A DNA stretch of 64,000 nt from the NCBI RefSeq assembly GCF_030272615.1, contig NC_081413.1, positions 103,252,239-103,316,238 of the forward strand, read 5' to 3'. Below the pieces are notes generated by a model. That model was not told the DNA's origin and searched no databases. It saw only the letters and a program-made list of their open reading frames with translations. Position numbers and translations under genes: made by a program. This DNA comes from Cryptomeria japonica (lineage: Eukaryota; Streptophyta; Pinopsida; Cupressales; Cupressaceae). Positions 48,206 to 59,940 of this stretch are shown here, in pieces; the stretch's first letter is position 1, and each line of letters starts with the position of its first letter.

Positions 48206-48720
48206 TGTAGCATTGTAAATTGTACACCCTTGTTAGGGTGGTACAATTCTACGCTTAGTTTAGCACCCACCTTAGTGTGCTTGCATCTTGCATTGTAATT
48301 TCCCTTTAAGCATTTAATTAATTAATTGAATTAAATCTAAAGTCATATTTCATCACTCCCCACATCATAAAATTGGGCCCTTTACCCTATTTGTGCCCCT
48401 TTTTATTGTATTCCTCCAATAAATGATTAAATCATAAACCCTAATTATGTCTTATTTCAACCTTTAAGGCCCAATTTCACATGTCAAAAGATCTTGAAAT
48501 CAGCTATAACTTTAGGATTCACTCTAATATCATCATATCTAATGGCCTTGAAAATTTGGTGAAAAGTTGGTCGGATTGTGCGTAAGTTATGCACGGTCCC
48601 TGATATTTTTCCCAAAATTTTGGGAGCATAATTCTATGATATAATAATGCTTAAACCCAAGAAATTGGTGGAAAATTCAAATCCTAGGTCAGAATAGAGA
48701 TAAAATTAAGATCTAGGGTT
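48206..48720 (+). repeat. Gypsy LTR fragment of element A type
   Basis: Starts TGTAGCATTGTAAAT and matches the outer end of LTR A (19965 downward on minus), including TAGGGTGGTACAATT and TTTAGCACCC. At about 48582-48608 it carries the GGATTGTG and CACGGTCC hairpin. Its right part is cut by the copia LTR at 48721. Confidence 0.65.
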
Positions 48721-49374
48721 TGTTAGACAATTTAAATTTCTGGAAGACAACTGAGAGGGAGGGGGAGTGAATCAGTTGCCACCAGATTACTGAAACCTTA
48801 AGCAATTAAAACTTTTATACCAGAACACATAAGATCAATACTAGAATACATAAACCAAATACAAAAATAGCAGATATAACAATTAAGCATAAACAACAAT
48901 TAGAGAATAAATACCATCCACATGACACCAAGATTTGTATGTGGAAAACCTGATAAAAGGAAAAACCATGGTGGAAAGCCTACCCACAGTCAAACAATAC
49001 TTCTGCAGTAAGTATGTGATTACAAATGAGGGGCCTACACTTGCAGGAAGGCCAACAACCTAAAGCACATTGCTCATTACAAAAGGAGTCTCACTGACTA
49101 CATAAAAATTTAGACTACAACCCGGAAGAGAGAATGAACTACAATGATAGCCTCTTCTATGCCTGAGTATAGTTCCAGTTAAGCTCAATACCAGATGACT
49201 TAATCCTCTTACATAAACCCAACTCGATCAACAATGATTGGCGAAATCCTCTGCATGAATGATTATTACATTATTCACTCCTTACATACCCATATCCCTT
49301 ACATATGATCTTGTAATGTGAATGAGAGATCAAGAGGAAAACTACCATTTCCCTCCAAGGAGAGATGAGAGTTT

Positions 49375-50451
49375 TGTAGGTCCCGGAGACAATTGAGAGG
49401 TGGGGGGGTGAATCAGTTGTCAAATAAATTCAAACCAAAAACTTATTAACCAACTTAATGCTTAATACCGGTAACACAGTTAAGTATGCCGGTACACGGT
49501 GTTAATAGAAAATTGCTATACCGGTAAGAATTAATGCATGAAACATAAGCACAAAGTCATCCACAACACATGACACCAATATTTGTATGTGGAAACCCTG
49601 TAAGGGGAAAAACCACGGTGGGAAACCTTACCCACAATCAGATGATACTACTGCAGATAGTAAGTGTACAAAGAGGGGTCTGCACATGCAGAAAGGCCGA
49701 CAACCTAGAGCTCACTGCTCAATCACAAATGAGAGTCACACTGACTACAGTTGGATGGTTAAATCCAATAAGAATGTACTGTACAAAATAGCATCTTCAT
49801 ATGCTAGATTCAATACCGGTGTAATGCTGATATGCTTCTACAAAAACCTAACTTCACCTTCAAATGATGTCATTGTGTATTCCTCTGCTTAATCTCGCAT
49901 ATACCTTCACACACTTCTTTTTCGCATTCCACACTTGATCTTTCAAATAAGATCTTACATTTATACCATACCCTAAGACCAATTTTAGTAGGTTGGCTCT
50001 ACAAGATATTACAATAAAAACTTTTTACAAATAATACAATATCGATGCAATAACCAATTGAACATGTTGGCTTAATGCATTTACAACAATAATAAATCAT
50101 CTCCATAGCATGCCATGCTGATCTGGAAAAGATAAACCTGCCGGTGAAACCTTAGATAACCTAGACCTATTTGTCGGTAAAAGCAAATATGCAAATAAGA
50201 GTATACCAATGATTATTACTTCAAAATAAAGTGTCCACATGATGTCTTCGACATTACCAAGTGTCTTCCATGTCATTTCAGGTACCGGTGAACATTATAT
50301 CCTACTGGTGAACATTATATCCTGCCGGTGAACCATATACCAGTAAATGTTGCACAGTTTATTGTTTGCCAGTGAATGTTGCTGGATCTCCAAAGTAGGT
50401 GTATTTAGTAGGTGTTGACATCAATGCCAAAACCATACCAAAATACCAACA
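49375..50451 (-). mobile_element. Solo copia LTR inside the element D 3' LTR
   Basis: 1077 bp, TGTAGG at the left and CCAACA at the right, flanked by AGTTT at 49370-49374 and 50452-50456. Removing it restores the sequence GAGAGTTTCACTA, which matches GATAGTTTCACTA in the element D 5' LTR at 54751. Read on minus it starts TGTTGGTATTTTGG and has GGCATTGATGTCAACACC, as SIRE-type LTRs do. CCGGT words abound. No internal sequence remains, so it formed by LTR-LTR recombination. Confidence 0.9.
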
Positions 50452-50544
50452 AGTTTCACTATGAATTTTCCTTCATACACATAGAAGAATGGTCACAAAA
50501 GAGAAAGAAAGGAGAAAGAGAGAAGATCTACAGTGCTAATATTG

Positions 50545-53500
50545 CTAATCTAGCATGACATCCACCTCCCAATCTTGTTGATCATTATTTTGGGAAGGCG
50601 AGAAACATGCCAGAGGAGTGAAATCAAGCACAACAAATGGAGCTATCACAAGATCCAAACAAGGACTATGCTCATGTTGTAAGTCACTTTGTTCGATTCT
50701 AGGAGCTAGGATTAAGGTTTGTGACAACTCATCTGATAAATGCTTGTCCACATCAACATATTCATACTCACTATCAGAAGCATTAGGAGTTGTATTGCCA
50801 TTATGAGTAACTTCACCCATTTCTTCATCAATGTTTAGAGAAAGAGGAGCAAGAACATGAATAGGAGTAAAACCATCACGTGTTTCGTGCAACTTATGAT
50901 TTGGAGATGTAGGTTGAATATCTTGCTTGGGAGAAAAAGGAATCATGTCAATTATCAGAGTCTGAGGAGATTGAGTATTTTGAGGGATAGCTTCATGAGC
51001 TCGAACATGACGTCTTTGTTAGCGTTCTCTCGCACAACGATTCCATCGAGTCTTAGTGGAAGGCTGAGAAGGAGGAGGAATACTTTAAAAAGTAGGAATG
51101 TTTCACTCCTTGATATTTGAAGGGTTAGGTCGAGATCTTTTTGGTTGAACAAGAGGAGAAGCAAGCCTCTTCTCTCGATAAGAGGAAGGGGATGGAATTA
51201 CGCCATAGAAAAGAGGAATATTATGTGTAGGAAGGAGACCAGGTCCATCAAGAGGAGGAGCTATAGGTCTAACCTTAGGAAGAATATTTTTATTGTCCTT
51301 AAGAGAAGGTAAAGTCATATCCATAGGTATATGTTGATGATCTTCCTTAGGAGGGAGATTAGTACTATCCATGAGGGAAAGAACCTCATCTTGAAGAATA
51401 ATAGGAATTTCAAGTGTTGGAGATCTAGTTTGACTTAAGGATAAGATCATATCGTTCTTCCATTTTTGAATATGTATAAAGGGCCCTTAGGTGCTCTAAT
51501 GGTCTCGCCAGGGTCAAATGTAATACAAGGATCCCTAGGCATATCTTGTGTTTCTACCATATTAACCAAGTTTGGAGCCATAGAGGTGAATTCTTCAGAA
51601 GAGAAATAATTAGACACAATCTCAATAATGTTAGAGGTATGAGAAGGCAAGGGATCAATGAAAATATAAGATTTTGATTAGGAGGAGCTACTAATTAATT
51701 CCCTTTATCATTCACACCTGCAACAAATATAGTATTATTATCAATCAAGTCTTGAATCTTATTTTTCAATGCGAAACATTTCTCAATATCATGACCAGGT
51801 TGACGATGATATTGACAAAAGGATTTTTTATCAAAATAAGGGGATGCAAGTTTAGAAGGATCAATTGGTTTTATAGGAGGAAGTTTGATAACATTTATGT
51901 GCAACAACTAAGACATAATACTATGTAAAGGTTCATTCAAGGAAGTAAACTGTCTTTCTCTTTGGAAAAAAATAGAAATAGAAGGCACACCTGTTGCAGC
52001 ATTCACATTGTGGTTGTTGATTGTATCATTGAACTTGATGAATCATTTTGTTGGTTTGAAATTTGCAAATGGTTGTTGAACACTCTCTCCCTTATCACCC
52101 GAAGCCATAGGAGTGGATTTCTCCATTTGACTCATAGCCAGTTGATAATTATGGAGTGTTGCACACAATTGTGAAAAGGAAGTAAACTTAGACAAAAGAA
52201 TCTTTTCCCTGATATCTTTTTGTAAATTAGAAATGAAAATTCCTTGAATATCATTATCAGGTACATGAAAAGAAATTTAAGCACACAAATGCTTATATCT
52301 ACTAATGAAATCCGTTACTTTTTCTTTAACACCTTGTTTACAATGCATTAAACTAGTCAAAGTGATTTAGGGACCAATGTTGTTTTGAGATTGTTGGATG
52401 AAAGCATTTGCTAGTTGTTGAAAAGAAGTGATGGAATAAGAAGGCAAAGAGAAATACCACTGTAAAGCTTTATCTCTTAATGTTGTTGTAAATAGTTTTG
52501 AAAGCAATCATTGATCATAAGAAAAATCAATACACAAGGTTTGAAATGTTTTGACATGCGTAAGAGGATCACCTTTTCCATTATAGAGTTCCAATTGAGG
52601 GATCTCAACATGTTTAGGTGGCACAGATTTAACAATATCAAGAGAAAGTGGGCTCATAACATCAAGGGTGGGCACACTAAACTTGGATTGACTCATAGAA
52701 GCAATTTGTTGTTGTAAGGAAGACACAATTTGAGAAAGATTGTTAATTGTCATTTTAGTAGAAGAATTGATGTTAGACATAGTTGATGGAGAAGGTGGTG
52801 TGATGTTATTGAAAGAAGTCATGTATTGAGAATAAGGTGGTGGGACATTATGATAAGTAGGAATAGGTGATCATTGGGTAGGAAAAGGGACATGCAAAGG
52901 AGGAATAAAGTTAATGCAGAAATTGCCCCCTTGTGTCACACTGATTGGTTGAGAAATAGTAGGAATACTTATGGAAGACATAGGTAAAGATGGGGGATTA
53001 AATGAAGAAGAGGGGTTGCCCCCATGACCAATGGTTGTAGGAATGACATTTTGAGTTGAATTAGCCATGATGTTAGAGGTAAAAGTAGGAACACTAGTCA
53101 TAAGAGAAGTCAAAGGAATAGAAGGATTGACTTGTGTTGAAGGTTGTGAATAACCTAGGGTTTCGACACAACTCTTGATAGGCATGAAATTAGAATCAAC
53201 AATATCTGCAATGCCATGAAATATATCAATTCCATTCTTACCACTTTGAATCATGCGTTTAAGGCCTTCAATTAATGTAAGAGATTCACTATTAGGGTAT
53301 TCTTGGGACATCTATTGTTGAAAGTTATCAAATTGATTATCCAATGTAGAGAGTTGATCTATAGAAACCCTAGTTAAAGCTTCTTCTTCATCATGGGATT
53401 CATCAATGGGGTGAATAGCCACATGATTAGGATGATAAGAATTAGTATGATCCTCATTAAATAAGTCACCCAAATTAGGCTCCTTCTCCTCGGTAATTAA

Positions 53501-53575
53501 ACCTTGGGAAGACTTAATTCTAATGCTTCGTCTAACAGGGATAGGATAGGTAGGACTAATAGGGGTAAAACTCAT
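50545..53575 (-). pseudogene. Gag of gypsy element D
   Basis: One frame from 53575 (MSFTPISPTYPIPVRRSIRI) to about 51695 with about seven stops. It has an acidic and Pro/Ser/Thr-rich N-terminal half, HVEIPQLELYNGKGDPLTHVKTF, then LFTTTLRDKALQWYFSLP and ANAFIQQ of the Retrotrans_gag domain, and the zinc knuckle CQYHRQPGHDIEKC (about 51770-51815), which is intact, then NKIQDLIDN. After a frame change come CITFDPGETIRAPKGPLYI and a Pro-rich basic part, and an acidic tail (SDSEYEYVDVDKH) ending at 50545. The end resembles protease-RT linkers, but no protease motif is present. Confidence 0.8.
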
Positions 53576-54664
53576 GCACTAGAGGGAAAATTTGAATTTT
53601 GAATTTTGGAACAAAGCTTACAAAATTGATTAATGCAAAATTTAAGAAAATAATGATTACATAATTTGAACTTTGTTGGGGGAAGAGGATGACACAATTT
53701 CTAAAAATGAAAGGAAATTGGAATTTTAAAATTAGGGCCAAGGGACTACCTCATAATTTTTAAAATCAGGATGGACTATAATTAACCTCTTAATTTTAAA
53801 TTTTTTCTTGAAATTTGAAATGTTGAATTTTGGAGGTATTTCCAATTCTAGAGGGATAAAAAATTGACAAAATCAGCCAATCTTCTAGATTTAGGCTTTA
53901 AATACAGTCATAACAGTCTCCCAAAATTTTAGGAAAAAATCCGAGGACCATGGCAGGAACGCACATGGTCCGACAAAATTTTTTTGAAAATTTTAGGGAT
54001 GAATATTACGATGATTTCAAAGCTAACCCCAAAAAATTGATGAATTTTATGACCTCTAGATGGGTGAAATGAAGGCACAAATGTAAAAATAGGACCCTAT
54101 TAGGGGTTTGAAGAAAAAGAGGAATTGAATTGCAAATTTGAAAAAAGGTCAAACCTAATGGATAGGGATACCTTGGAAAATGTTTAGAAACTTGAATTGG
54201 AATGAAATTGATTTGAAATTTGTATATAATCCAATTAATATTAAAAATTAGGGTTTTATGACCTAACCACTTAATTTTAACATTTGAATTTTGGGAAAAA
54301 GGGGGAAAATTGAAAATTTGAATTATAGGAATGAAGACAAATCTGAGAACAATAAAAAATCTGAAAATTAAATGGAAATCCAATTTTTGCACAAGTTCAA
54401 GATGATTTGTGAAAATTAGGGTTTTAACAAGTAACCTCTTAATTTTGTAAATTTGATTTGCAAATTAAACAAGACAATGGGGAAATTGAATTTGATAAAC
54501 AAGACAATTTTCAGATCTAAGATAACCACAAGCAATTTTTATAAATCACAAGTTCAATTTTAATTTGAAAAACTAGGGGTTTTAATGATTTAACCACTAA
54601 GTTTGTAGAAATTTGAAACTTGTAAATGAAAAATAAGCAATTTTATTGAAAGGAAAGCATGCAA
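53576..54664 (-). other. Leader of element D
   Basis: About 1.1 kb between primer-binding site and gag, A/T-rich, no gene; ORFs at 53556-53741 and 54006-54392 are Phe/Ile-rich noise. At 53944-53970 lies a GGACCATG and CATGGTCC hairpin. AATTTGAAATT and TTAGGGTTTTA words recur at about 150-bp spacing. Confidence 0.55.
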
Positions 54665-54683
54665 GATGTCAGGTTCACCAAAA
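54665..54683 (-). promoter_or_regulatory. Primer-binding site of element D
   Basis: TTTTGGTGAACCTGACATC on minus, immediately after the LTR end CATTACA; equivalent to 21219-21236. Confidence 0.7.
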
Positions 54684-55913
54684 TGTAATGTCAGTGAAAT
54701 GTGAATGAGAGATCAAGAGGGAAACTACTCTTTCCCTCCAAGGAGAGATGATAGTTTCACTACGAATTTCCCTTCAAACACTTTTCACCTAGTTACATTG
54801 GAAGAGGAGAGGAGAATTCACTAGATTCAACCTTCAAAGATGAAGATTGAATTATCAATGAAATGGGAATGATAAGTTTATCCCCTCTTCCTTATTTAAA
54901 ATGAAAAGGAATTGATTGAATTATGTAGTGTAAAAGTGACAAAGAACTGATTATAACATGAGATCGGAGTATGGGATGAAGCTGTGCTCCTAGATTAGGC
55001 AGTAATATGTTGAGATGAAGTTGCCCTGCAAATTTGAGGAAAAGTTGCCCGGACCGTGACGGAAACGTACACGGTCCTCCAAATAATCTGCGAAACAAAA
55101 AGTGTTTTTCCACCTCTGCTAATGGACCTTAAATCTGAAAGTACAACTGTGCACTTGCAACCTACACATAGAAAAGAGAGGAAAATGGGTTGGGATTGGG
55201 GGTTTGCCTTTAGGTCAAATCCCAGTTTTGTAATTAACCAAGTAATGAAAGAAAGTACTTGCAAGCAGATGTAAATGAAAGACTGAATTGTAAATCACCT
55301 CAAGGGAGGTTGTGATAGCAATGTTGATAGAAATGATTGTATGGAATTGAATGTTGGAATCAATCTCCTCTTCAATAGTTGAATCCTTGACTTGAATGCG
55401 ACAGCTAGCCTTGAAGGGAGACCTAAGAATGCTCAATGCTGGAATGCTTGAATGCTCTTGAATGCTTGATCGCTATGCAATTTGACAAACTCCAATATTA
55501 TCCAACTTCAACTTATGCAAATGAGAGGATGAATTCCCCTTAAATACATGTTAGTGGATTTGATTTTCATCAAAGGCCGACATCGAGGAGTTTCCTGCCC
55601 AATGCATAACCCACAATGCATGCTATAGGAAGGTCCTGCTGGAAAATAGGACAGGGATAGGGGTACCACACCCATGTCTTAGGAGGATAGGGGTGCCACA
55701 CCCTTGTACTAGGGGGACAGGGGCACCACACCCCTTTCCTACCCCTTTCTCCAGGGCAGAGTGCAGACAGGGTGGTCCAGAGACCAAGAAAAAATATGAT
55801 TACAATGGTTGAGCAATCTTCGGTCTCCAATCAGGCTAGAGGATTTGATCTTGTGTGTGTGAGGACCCTAATGCAGTCAAAACTTGCTAGGGTTGAAATT
55901 TTATGACACTACA
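54684..55913 (-). repeat. 5' LTR of element D
   Basis: 1230 bp. Contains the GGACCGTG and CACGGTCC hairpin at about 55054-55080 and three 30-bp hairpin units at 55651-55740. The ORF at 55570-55830 reads through the 30-bp units and is not a gene. Confidence 0.8.
55651..55740. repeat. Three 30-bp hairpin units in LTR D
   Basis: Units start at 55651, 55681 and 55711 with an exact 30-bp period. Each has GGGGT or GGGGC, then a CCA loop region, then CACCC. The middle copy pairs best (GGGTG-CCA-CACCC). Same layout as the units at 19320-19378 but with a different stem sequence. Confidence 0.75.
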
Positions 55914-56567
55914 GATCTAAAATGAGATCTTTCATCATATATATACAAACCCTCAACCACAAACAATAAGGTCAACCACCATAAAATAAAGCAATTACAT
56001 AATTACAAAACATGTCGGCCTGAGACCAAACAAATAATATCCAACCCATAAGACATCCCAAAAACACATCAATAAGTCCAATCAACATGTTACATTAAGC
56101 CGATCCATAACCTAGATAATACCGGACCCAATTTAGGTCCACACATGCTAAAGTAATGATCCCAATCAACCAAGCCTCAAACACGATCACCATCAACATC
56201 CTAAATCTCTACTATAAGCTGCACCAACACCACTTATGCATAACATCAAAGATCTTCAACAAAGATCTGCTGGTGAAACCCTCACCGGATCAACAAACCA
56301 AGCTTATCAGCATACTGGATAACCTTTGATCACCAAATCAAAACCAACTGAATGAACATGAATATGAGTAGCATGGATAATAGATCTAAGACAATTCCAA
56401 AAGCCAAAACATATCGAAGTATACCAGATCATCATGATCTAACCAACTAGAAACCAAACATCCTACTGGGACCAGAAGGATACCAGTAAACAACCAAAAC
56501 AACTAGTGTTGACATCAATGACAAAACATCATTGCAACACATAATCAATTCCTCCAAATGGCTAAAA

Positions 56568-56580
56568 ATCTCCCCCTTTG
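56568..56580 (-). promoter_or_regulatory. Polypurine tract of minus-strand copia element
   Basis: AAAGGGGGAGAT on minus, preceded by TGCC as in the element at 43741. Confidence 0.75.
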
Positions 56581-56934
56581 GCATTGAGGGCAACACTAGA
56601 TGTGAAAAACATCCAAGTGTCAAGAAATGCCAACCAAATCTCCCACACAAGGATATAGAAATGATGTTATGATCCATACTCTCCCTATAGATGATATCTC
56701 AGTTAAGTTCTGCAAATTTCTCCCCCTAATGTATACATCTCCTTAAGTTTTTCACTTGATTATCTCTCCCACTTTGACATCAATGCCAAATATCTGGCAT
56801 AAATATCAAAGCAAAACCATAAATCATTGAATCACAAGGATAACTACTCCCCCTGAGTAGTAGCATCACCACATTAATCCAGAATGAATAATATCTCTGA
56901 TAATGCATACTAAACTGATGCCAAATAACATCAA
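56581..56934 (-). other. 3' untranslated stretch of minus-strand copia element
   Basis: Between the RNase H stop and the polypurine tract. Several pyrimidine-rich TCTCCCCCTTTGG or CTCCCCCTGA words on plus recur (56721, 56847), that is, extra purine tracts on minus. No gene. Confidence 0.5.
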
Positions 56935-58858
56935 TCAGTTCTCTGTCGGAGGGGCAGAAACCCCTAATATATCTCTGAGGTACTTAAATGATTCTTTAGG
57001 AAAAGGTTTAGTGAAAATATCTGCAATCCTCTCTTTAGTGTTCACATAAACCAATCTAACTTCATTTTCTTCCACCTTCTCCTTCAAAAAGTTATACTTG
57101 ATAGATATTTGCTTTGTCTTAGAGTGAAATACCAGATTCTTTGATATGTCAATAGCAACAGAGTTATCACAGTGAATAACTACCGGTCCATTGCAATGCA
57201 CTTTTATGTCCTTCAACTTTTGCTTCATCCATAGAACTTGTGTACAATTAGTAGCAACAACAACATACTCAACTTCAATAGTAGATAAAGAAGTACATGA
57301 TTGTTTCTTGTTGATCCATAAAATAAGTTTCCTTCCAAGAAAGAAAGCTCCACTGGAAGTACTTTTCCGGTCATCAACTTCACCTGCCCAATCTGTATAT
57401 GCACATAAAGTAAAGTCATCATCTTTAGGGTACCACAAACCATATTCATATGTACCTTGCAAGTATCTAAAAATCCTTTCCACCGCACTCTCATGATTTT
57501 CTCTAGGATCCCTTTGATATCTTGATGCAATGCAAAAAACATTCATTATATTAGGCCTAGTCCAAGTCAAATATAGTAGACCTCCAATCATAGACTTGTA
57601 CCTTGTAGGATTTACTGGTGCAGATTCATCTTTCCTTGTCAATTTATCACTTGTAACCATAGGAGTACTTACCGGTTTAGAATCTTCCATACCAAATTTC
57701 TTCAACAATTCCCTAGCATACTTAGTTTGACAGATGAAAATACCTTTATCATTCTGAGTAATCTGCAAACTTAAGAATTTTTTTATTTCCCCAATCATAG
57801 ACATCTCAAATTATTTCTCCATATTTTTAGAAAATTCCATGCACAACTTATCTTCACCTCCAAAAATAATGTCATCAACAAAAACCTCAATAATCAGTAT
57901 ATCATCGTGAGTGACTTTATAATATATATTAATGTCAGCATTACCTTTAGTGAAACCAAGCTTCAAAAGATATTTATCTAACCTTGCATACCAAGCTCTA
58001 GGTGCCTGTTTCAATCCATATAAGGCTTTCCTTAACCTGCAAGCCATGTTTTTATCATTTGAAAATGAAAACCATCACATTTCTCAATATAAACTTCCTC
58101 ATCAAGATCTGCATTCAGAAAGGCACACTTAACATCCATATGATAAACCTTATAGTTTTTATATGTAGCACAGGCAAGAAATAATCTTACATCTTCAATC
58201 CTAGCTACAGGTGCAAAAGTGTCACCATAATCAATTCCTTCCTTCTGAGAATATCCTTTACAAACCAATCTAGCTTTATTCCTCACAACTTGTCCATCTT
58301 CATTTAATTTATTCCTAAAAACTCATTTAGTTCCAATAAAATTCTTATTTTTAGGTCGGGGAACTAAAATCCATGTGTTATTCTTCTCTATATGATCTAA
58401 TTATTCTTCCATAGCTTTCATCCAACATTCATCTTTACATGCTTCAATTATTGATACCTGTTCAACTTGAGAAATTAACTATACCCCATTAGCTACCAAT
58501 CTCTTTTTTGTCATCACTCCATTGTCCTTATCCCCAATGATCCGATCTTCTGAATGATTCATGCTTACATACCTAGGAGTCATCTGATTCTCTGTTCCTC
58601 TTTTTAAGAGGAACATAGAATAGATCATTTTGCTAAGAGGTGTAGAGAATAGATCATTCTGTTCTTCATTTACTATTGAATTTTCTGATAGTGCCGGAGT
58701 AACTGGCTCAACATTCTATTCCGGTAAAGGTGTTACCGGTTCAGTCATGATCATTTCCACTGCTGGTTCTTGCTCATAAACTCTGATTTGACTTTTATTC
58801 AGCTCATCCACCTTGACATTAGCATTGTCCACAATTCACTGCAATCTTTTGTTATAAC
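56935..58858 (-). pseudogene. Copia reverse transcriptase and RNase H, 5' truncated
   Basis: Reading on minus from about 58840: a linker with many Pro/Glu residues, KNNTWILVPRPKNKNFIGTK, RNKARLVCKGYSQKEGIDY, FAPVARIEDVRLFLACA, DVKCAFLNADLDEEVYIE, then after a slip near 58050 LRKALYGLKQAPRAWYARLD, EVFVDDIIFGG (catalytic FVDD, where YVDD is usual), a stop at about 57810, GEIKKFLSLQITQ, GLLYLTWTRPNIM. RNase H: CAYTDWAGEVDDRKSTSSG, IEVEYVVVATNCTQVLWMK, VIHCDNSVAI, and end APPTEN at 56935. This is the order of RVT_2 and the copia RNase H. Integrase and gag are absent because the element is broken at 58858 by the next insertion. Confidence 0.9.
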
Positions 58859-59925
58859 TGTTTCTATGCCTAAATGTCATGTGTATTAAGCTAATTAGCA
58901 AATAAGAATGAATCGCCAATTCTCAACTAATTAACAAACATCAAACATAATCAATGAAAATCAATACAATAAATGATAAATGAATTCAAATAAAAACTCC
59001 CTCATTCTGCATCTTTGATTCCATTGTTATTCTCCAATTTGAGTGGTTGGTGGCTTTCAGGTATTGCACCAATTTCCTGCATACAAATACTTTGAAGACT
59101 CCAATTTTTGTGATTCTAGACTGAATTGAGAAAAGAGGTTGAATTTATAGATTTTCAACACAAAGGAGGTGAGAATTTGAACTCAAGTGTTGATTGATAT
59201 ATAACTGATTTAGATTGATCAGTGAACTCAATTGACTGATTTGTTAACTCATTTGATTGAGTAGTGAACTCAATAGATTGACCAATAGACTGAATAGACT
59301 AGCTAGTTGACTGGATTGATTGATTAGTAGTCTGAATTGATTGGAGAGATAAGTGGATTGATTTTGAGTTAAAAAGGATGATTGATGAGTTAACAGAGTT
59401 AACTGATTAGACAACTGATTTGATCTATCAGTTCTGATTTAGCATGTGTTGTAGGAATTTGAAATTGAATTTGATTTTCATTTTTAAATTGAATTTGAAT
59501 TTGGTCATTCGAATGTTGAAATGCACATGAAATTAATTGAAATTTAGATTTGGGGAAATGTGAATTTGGTAATTTTAAATTAGATGAAATGAATTGAAAT
59601 TCAAATTTGGGGATTTGGAGGAATAATTAATTACTTTAAATAATTTAAATGAAATTACTTAAACTTAGGAGATTGAATTAATTAAATAATAAAGATTATT
59701 TGACTAAGGAAAAGGTTGTAATTAATTAAATAATTGATATTTAATTAATATTTGAAATAGGGTTAACTGATTAAAATAATTTGAGAATAGAAATAGAATA
59801 ACCAGAAGTGTTGAAGGGCGATGATTAGAAGAAATAGTTAGTTTAATCAAATAATTAAAGAATTACTTAATTGAATAGACGAATAATTAGTGTAGAATTA
59901 ATGAGACATTTTTTAGGTGTCTACA
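58859..59925 (-). repeat. 3' LTR of the second PMD-carrying gypsy element
   Basis: 1067 bp: on minus it starts TGTAGACACC after a polypurine tract and ends TAGAAACA at 58859. It interrupts copia pol; ATAAC at 58854-58858 may be one half of its target duplication, the other half lying past 64000. The centre is AT-rich, and around 59210-59420 degenerate TTGATTGA and GAACTCAAT-type words repeat. Confidence 0.65.
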
Positions 59926-59940
59926 TTTGCCTCTTTGAGA
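59926..59940 (-). promoter_or_regulatory. Polypurine tract of second PMD element
   Basis: TCTCAAAGAGGCAAA on minus, directly before TGTAGACACC; similar to the tract of element B. Confidence 0.6.

Larger units (their letters stand above)
49312..55913 (-). mobile_element. Gag-only gypsy element D with target duplication GATCT
   Basis: GATCT lies at 49307-49311 and 55914-55918. The 5' LTR is 54684-55913 (1230 bp, TGTAGTGTC to CATTACA on minus) and the primer-binding site is at 54665-54683. The 3' LTR is reduced to about 63 bp (49312-49374) plus about 75 bp (50457-50532), split by a solo copia LTR. Between lie a leader and gag without protease, RT, RNase H or integrase. Deletion of pol together with most of the 3' LTR would explain this, or the family may be non-autonomous. 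Confidence 0.82.
48721..56567 (-). repeat. 3' LTR of minus-strand copia element, split by element D
   Basis: The LTR is in two pieces, 48721-49311 and 55914-56567, about 1.24 kb together. It begins next to the polypurine tract at 56568 and ends TCTAACA at 48721; the last part carries the CACTCCCCCTCCCTCTCA run seen at copia LTR ends. The pieces are joined by the GATCT duplication around element D. The start reads TTTTAGCC where TGTTAGCC is expected. Confidence 0.75.

Noticed and set aside
48206-48720. 5' LTR of the integrase fragment at 47223-48205
   Set aside because: It lies on the wrong side and in the opposite orientation, cuts the integrase in mid-domain, and matches LTR A.
55570-55830. 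Cysteine and tryptophan-rich ORF with 10-residue repeats
   Set aside because: It is a translation of the 30-bp LTR hairpin units.
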